NCBI GenBank assembly: GCA_035582835.1
Contig: JAYKAV010000398.1
Location: forward strand, 1 to 64,000
From: Phoebastria nigripes
Lineage: Eukaryota > Chordata > Aves > Procellariiformes > Diomedeidae
Reading direction: 5' to 3'
DNA length: 64,000 bases
Under the pieces are notes generated by a model that made no database searches, was not told where the DNA came from, and saw only the letters and a program-made list of their open reading frames with translations. Shown here one piece after another: positions 61,790-64,000 of this stretch. Position 1 is the stretch's first letter. Every line of letters starts with the position of its first letter. The position numbers and the translations under genes are program-made.

Positions 61790-63905
61790 ATCACAGAAGG
61801 GTTGAGGTTGGAAAGGACCTCTGGAGGTCATCTGGTCCAACCCCACCCCACTCAGACAAGGCCACCTAGAGCCAATTGCCCAGGATCATGTCCAGACAGC
61901 TTTTGAATGCGTCCAAGGATGGAGGCTCCACAATCTCCCTGGGAAACCTGTGCCAGTGCCCGGTCACCCTCACAGTAAAGAAGTGTTTCCTGATGTTCAG
62001 AGGAAATCTCTTTTGTTTTAGATTGTGCCCATTGCCTCTGGTCCTGTCACTGGGCACCACTGAAGAGAGCACCAGGCTCAGCCTTCTTTGTACCCTCCCT
62101 TCAGGTATTTATACACATTGATGAGATCCCACTCTGAGAGCCTTCTCTTCTCCAGCCTAAACAGTCCCAGCTCTCTCAGCCTTTCCTCGTAGGAGAGATG
62201 CTCCAGTCCCTTTGTCATCTTTGTGGCCCTTCATTGGACTCTCTCCAGTTTGTCTGTGTCTTTGCTGTACTAGGGAGCCCTGAAGTAGACACAGCACTCC
62301 AGGTGTGCAGCCTCACCAGTGCAGAGTAGAGGGGAAGAATCATCTCCCTCAACCTAATGAAAACACTCCTCCTAAAACAGCCCAGGGTGCCATTGGCCTT
62401 CTTTGCCACAAGGACACATTGCAGGCTCATCTTATTCTGTCCACCAGGACCCCCAGGTCCTTCCCTCTGCCAAGCTGCTTTCCAGCTGAGTGTCCCCCAG
62501 CATATACTGGTGCATGGGGTTGTTCCTCCCCAGGTGCAGGACTTGTTGAACTTCCCTTTGTTGAACTTCAGGAGNTTCTTGTCAGCCCAATTCTCCAGCC
62601 TGTCCAGGTCCCTCTNGATGGCAGCATGNCCCTCTGGCCTATCAGCCACTCCTCCCAGTTTGGCATCATTTGCAAACTTGCTGAGGCTACACTCTGCCCC
62701 ATTATCCAGATCATTAATGAAGATGTTAAACAGTACTGGACCCAGTATTGACCCCTGTGGTACACTGCTAGTTAATTACCTACAACTAGACTTTGTGCCA
62801 TTGATCACCACCCTCTAGGTCAAGCTGTTCAGCCAGTTTTCAATCCACCTCACTGTCTGCTCACCCAGCTCATATTTCATCATACTTCTTTATGAGGATC
62901 TTATGGGAGACAGTGTCCGAAGCCTTATGGAAGTCCAGGTAGACAATATCCACTGCTCTCCCCTCATCTACCAGACCAGTCATTTCATCATAGATGTTTA
63001 TCAAGTTGGTCAAGCATGACTCCCCTTTGGTGAAGCCATGCTGACTGCTCCTGATGATTTTCTTGTTGTTCGTGTGTCTGGAAACGGTTTAGGGGATTTG
63101 TTGCTCCATCACCGTCCGAGGGATCGAGGTGAGGCTAACCAGCCTGTAGTTCCCTGGGTCTTCCTCCCTGCCCTTCCTGCAGATGGCAGTGACATTTGCT
63201 TTCCTCCAGTCTTNGGGCACTTCTCCTAATCCCCTTAAAAGATCAAAGAAGCCAGCTCCTTCAGCACTTGTGGGTGCACCCCATCAGGGCCCATGGATGT
63301 ATGTCCAGTTTGCTTAACTATTCCCTGACCTGATTCTCTTCCACCAAGGCTACGTCTTCCTTGCTTCCTGATCTCTAGGGCCTGAGATTCCTGAAGGCTG
63401 GTCTTGATTGTAAAGACTGAGGAGAAGGCGGCATTCAGTACCTCAGCCTTTTCCAGGTCNTGTGTCACCAAGTCCCCTGCTCCATTCAGCGATGGGCTCA
63501 CATTTTCTCTAGTCCTCCTTTTGTCACTTATGTACAAGAAGCCCTTCTTGTTGTTTTCAACATCCCTGGCTTGTTTTCANCATCCCTGGCTGGATTTAAT
63601 TCCATTTGGGCTTTGGCTATCCTTACAGCACCTCTGCATGCTCAGACAGCGTCTCTGTATTCCTCCCAAGTTACCTGTCCTTGCTTCCACTCTCTGTGTG
63701 GTTCTTTTTTGTGCTTGAGTTTGGTCAGGAGCAACTTGTTCATTCACGCAGGCCTCCTGGCATTTTTGCCTGACTTGCTGCTCATTGGGATGGACCGCTC
63801 TTTATCTTGGAGGTGATCCTTGACTATTAACCAGCTTTCTTAGGCCGCTCTTCCCTCCAGGGCTTTATCCTGCAGGCCTTTTCCAAGCAGATTTTGTTCT
63901 ACAGT
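61790..63905 (-). mobile_element. long CR1 LINE, copy B (ORF2 and 3' end)
   Basis: An antisense CR1 of about 2.1 kb with its 3' end on the left (AATCACAGAAGGGTTGAGG). From right to left it covers the ORF2 linker after the endonuclease, the reverse transcriptase (complements of GNYRPVSL-like, GFTKG, LDFHKAFDTVSHK-like and PQGSI-like codons), the catalytic box, the C-terminal domain and the 3' UTR. The box reads FANDAKLG (62665-62676 for FAND), so the first catalytic aspartate is Asn. It has frame breaks, single Ns (62575 to 63580) and a 20-bp tandem duplication. Positions 61800-62566 are identical to the inverse of copy A. The endonuclease and ORF1 are absent, so it is 5' truncated. Open frames on either strand here are fragments or shadows of this element. 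Confidence 0.9.
63551..63590. repeat. 20-bp tandem duplication inside CR1 copy B
   Basis: TTGTTTTCAACATCCCTGGC is followed directly by a second copy with an N at 63580 as the only uncertain position. Twenty is not a multiple of three, so the duplication shifts the ORF2 frame. Confidence 0.9.
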
Positions 63906-64000
63906 TTTCAGTATGTGTCTAGGTAGCCTATTACTTAAACTGCAGCTTTAGATACTATTAAATGAGGAAGTAACACGTAAATGTTGGAGTACTTCATTGC
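63906..64000. other. short flank at window end
   Basis: AT-rich sequence after the 5' truncation point of CR1 copy B, with no recognisable feature. Confidence 0.5.

Noticed and set aside
1..64000. CRISPR arrays, tRNA or rRNA genes, operons or phage-like systems
   Set aside because: No spaced direct-repeat array, tRNA-like box A/box B pair, rRNA segment or tightly packed gene set was seen. The window has vertebrate intergenic or intronic character.

Overview
The window reads as a piece of a bird nuclear genome, mostly intergenic or intronic. The evidence is a set of CR1 LINE fragments with avian-type 3' ends (tails related to ATTCTATG) and LTRs whose termini (TGTCCTGG...CCACGACA) and 5-bp target duplications fit avian ERVL-like elements. 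The background is AT-rich with many homopolymer tracts. There is no operon-like gene packing, no rRNA or tRNA that I can see, and no open reading frame that I recognise as a host protein. The longest frames are antisense or sense readings of CR1, of an LTR, or of a poly-T/CTT tract. The species cannot be fixed from this sequence alone.

Layout. Unique-looking AT-rich DNA fills 25-6065. A CR1 3' fragment (minus) lies at 6066-6672 and more unique DNA follows to 14.24 kb. A CR1 reverse-transcriptase fragment (plus) is at 14240-15146. A broken CR1 at 17299-18196 (plus) carries a 43-bp antisense CR1 tail inside it. An unidentified LTR-like unit is at 18549-19139 and a clean ERVL-like solo LTR at 21114-21661. 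A long repeat-poor stretch follows, with one GC-richer unexplained block (about 25240-25932) and a possible spliced first exon (about 28280-28668). A dense CpG island lies at about 36925-37400, followed within 100 bp by a 134-bp pure pyrimidine tract; this is the best promoter candidate in the window. The last 15 kb is repeat-rich: CR1 copy A (48873-49655, plus) abuts an LTR 3' fragment (49656-50003), then a CR1 tail (50381-50818, minus), a decayed ORF1-like LINE block (57060-58255, minus) that contains a 38-bp LTR remnant, and a long CR1 copy B (61790-63905, minus).

The strongest unusual observations are: (1) copies A and B share 767 bp at 100% identity in inverted orientation, 12 kb apart, although both are dead sequence with the same frame breaks; (2) a 38-bp LTR remnant keeps both termini and a perfect 5-bp target duplication, with the rest apparently removed across a GTTAA microhomology; (3) a 43-bp CR1 insertion sits in antisense inside another CR1; (4) the CpG island is paired with a T91(CTT)14 tract. 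I found no sign of a novel multi-gene system. Functional calls rest on sequence reading alone, without database comparison.
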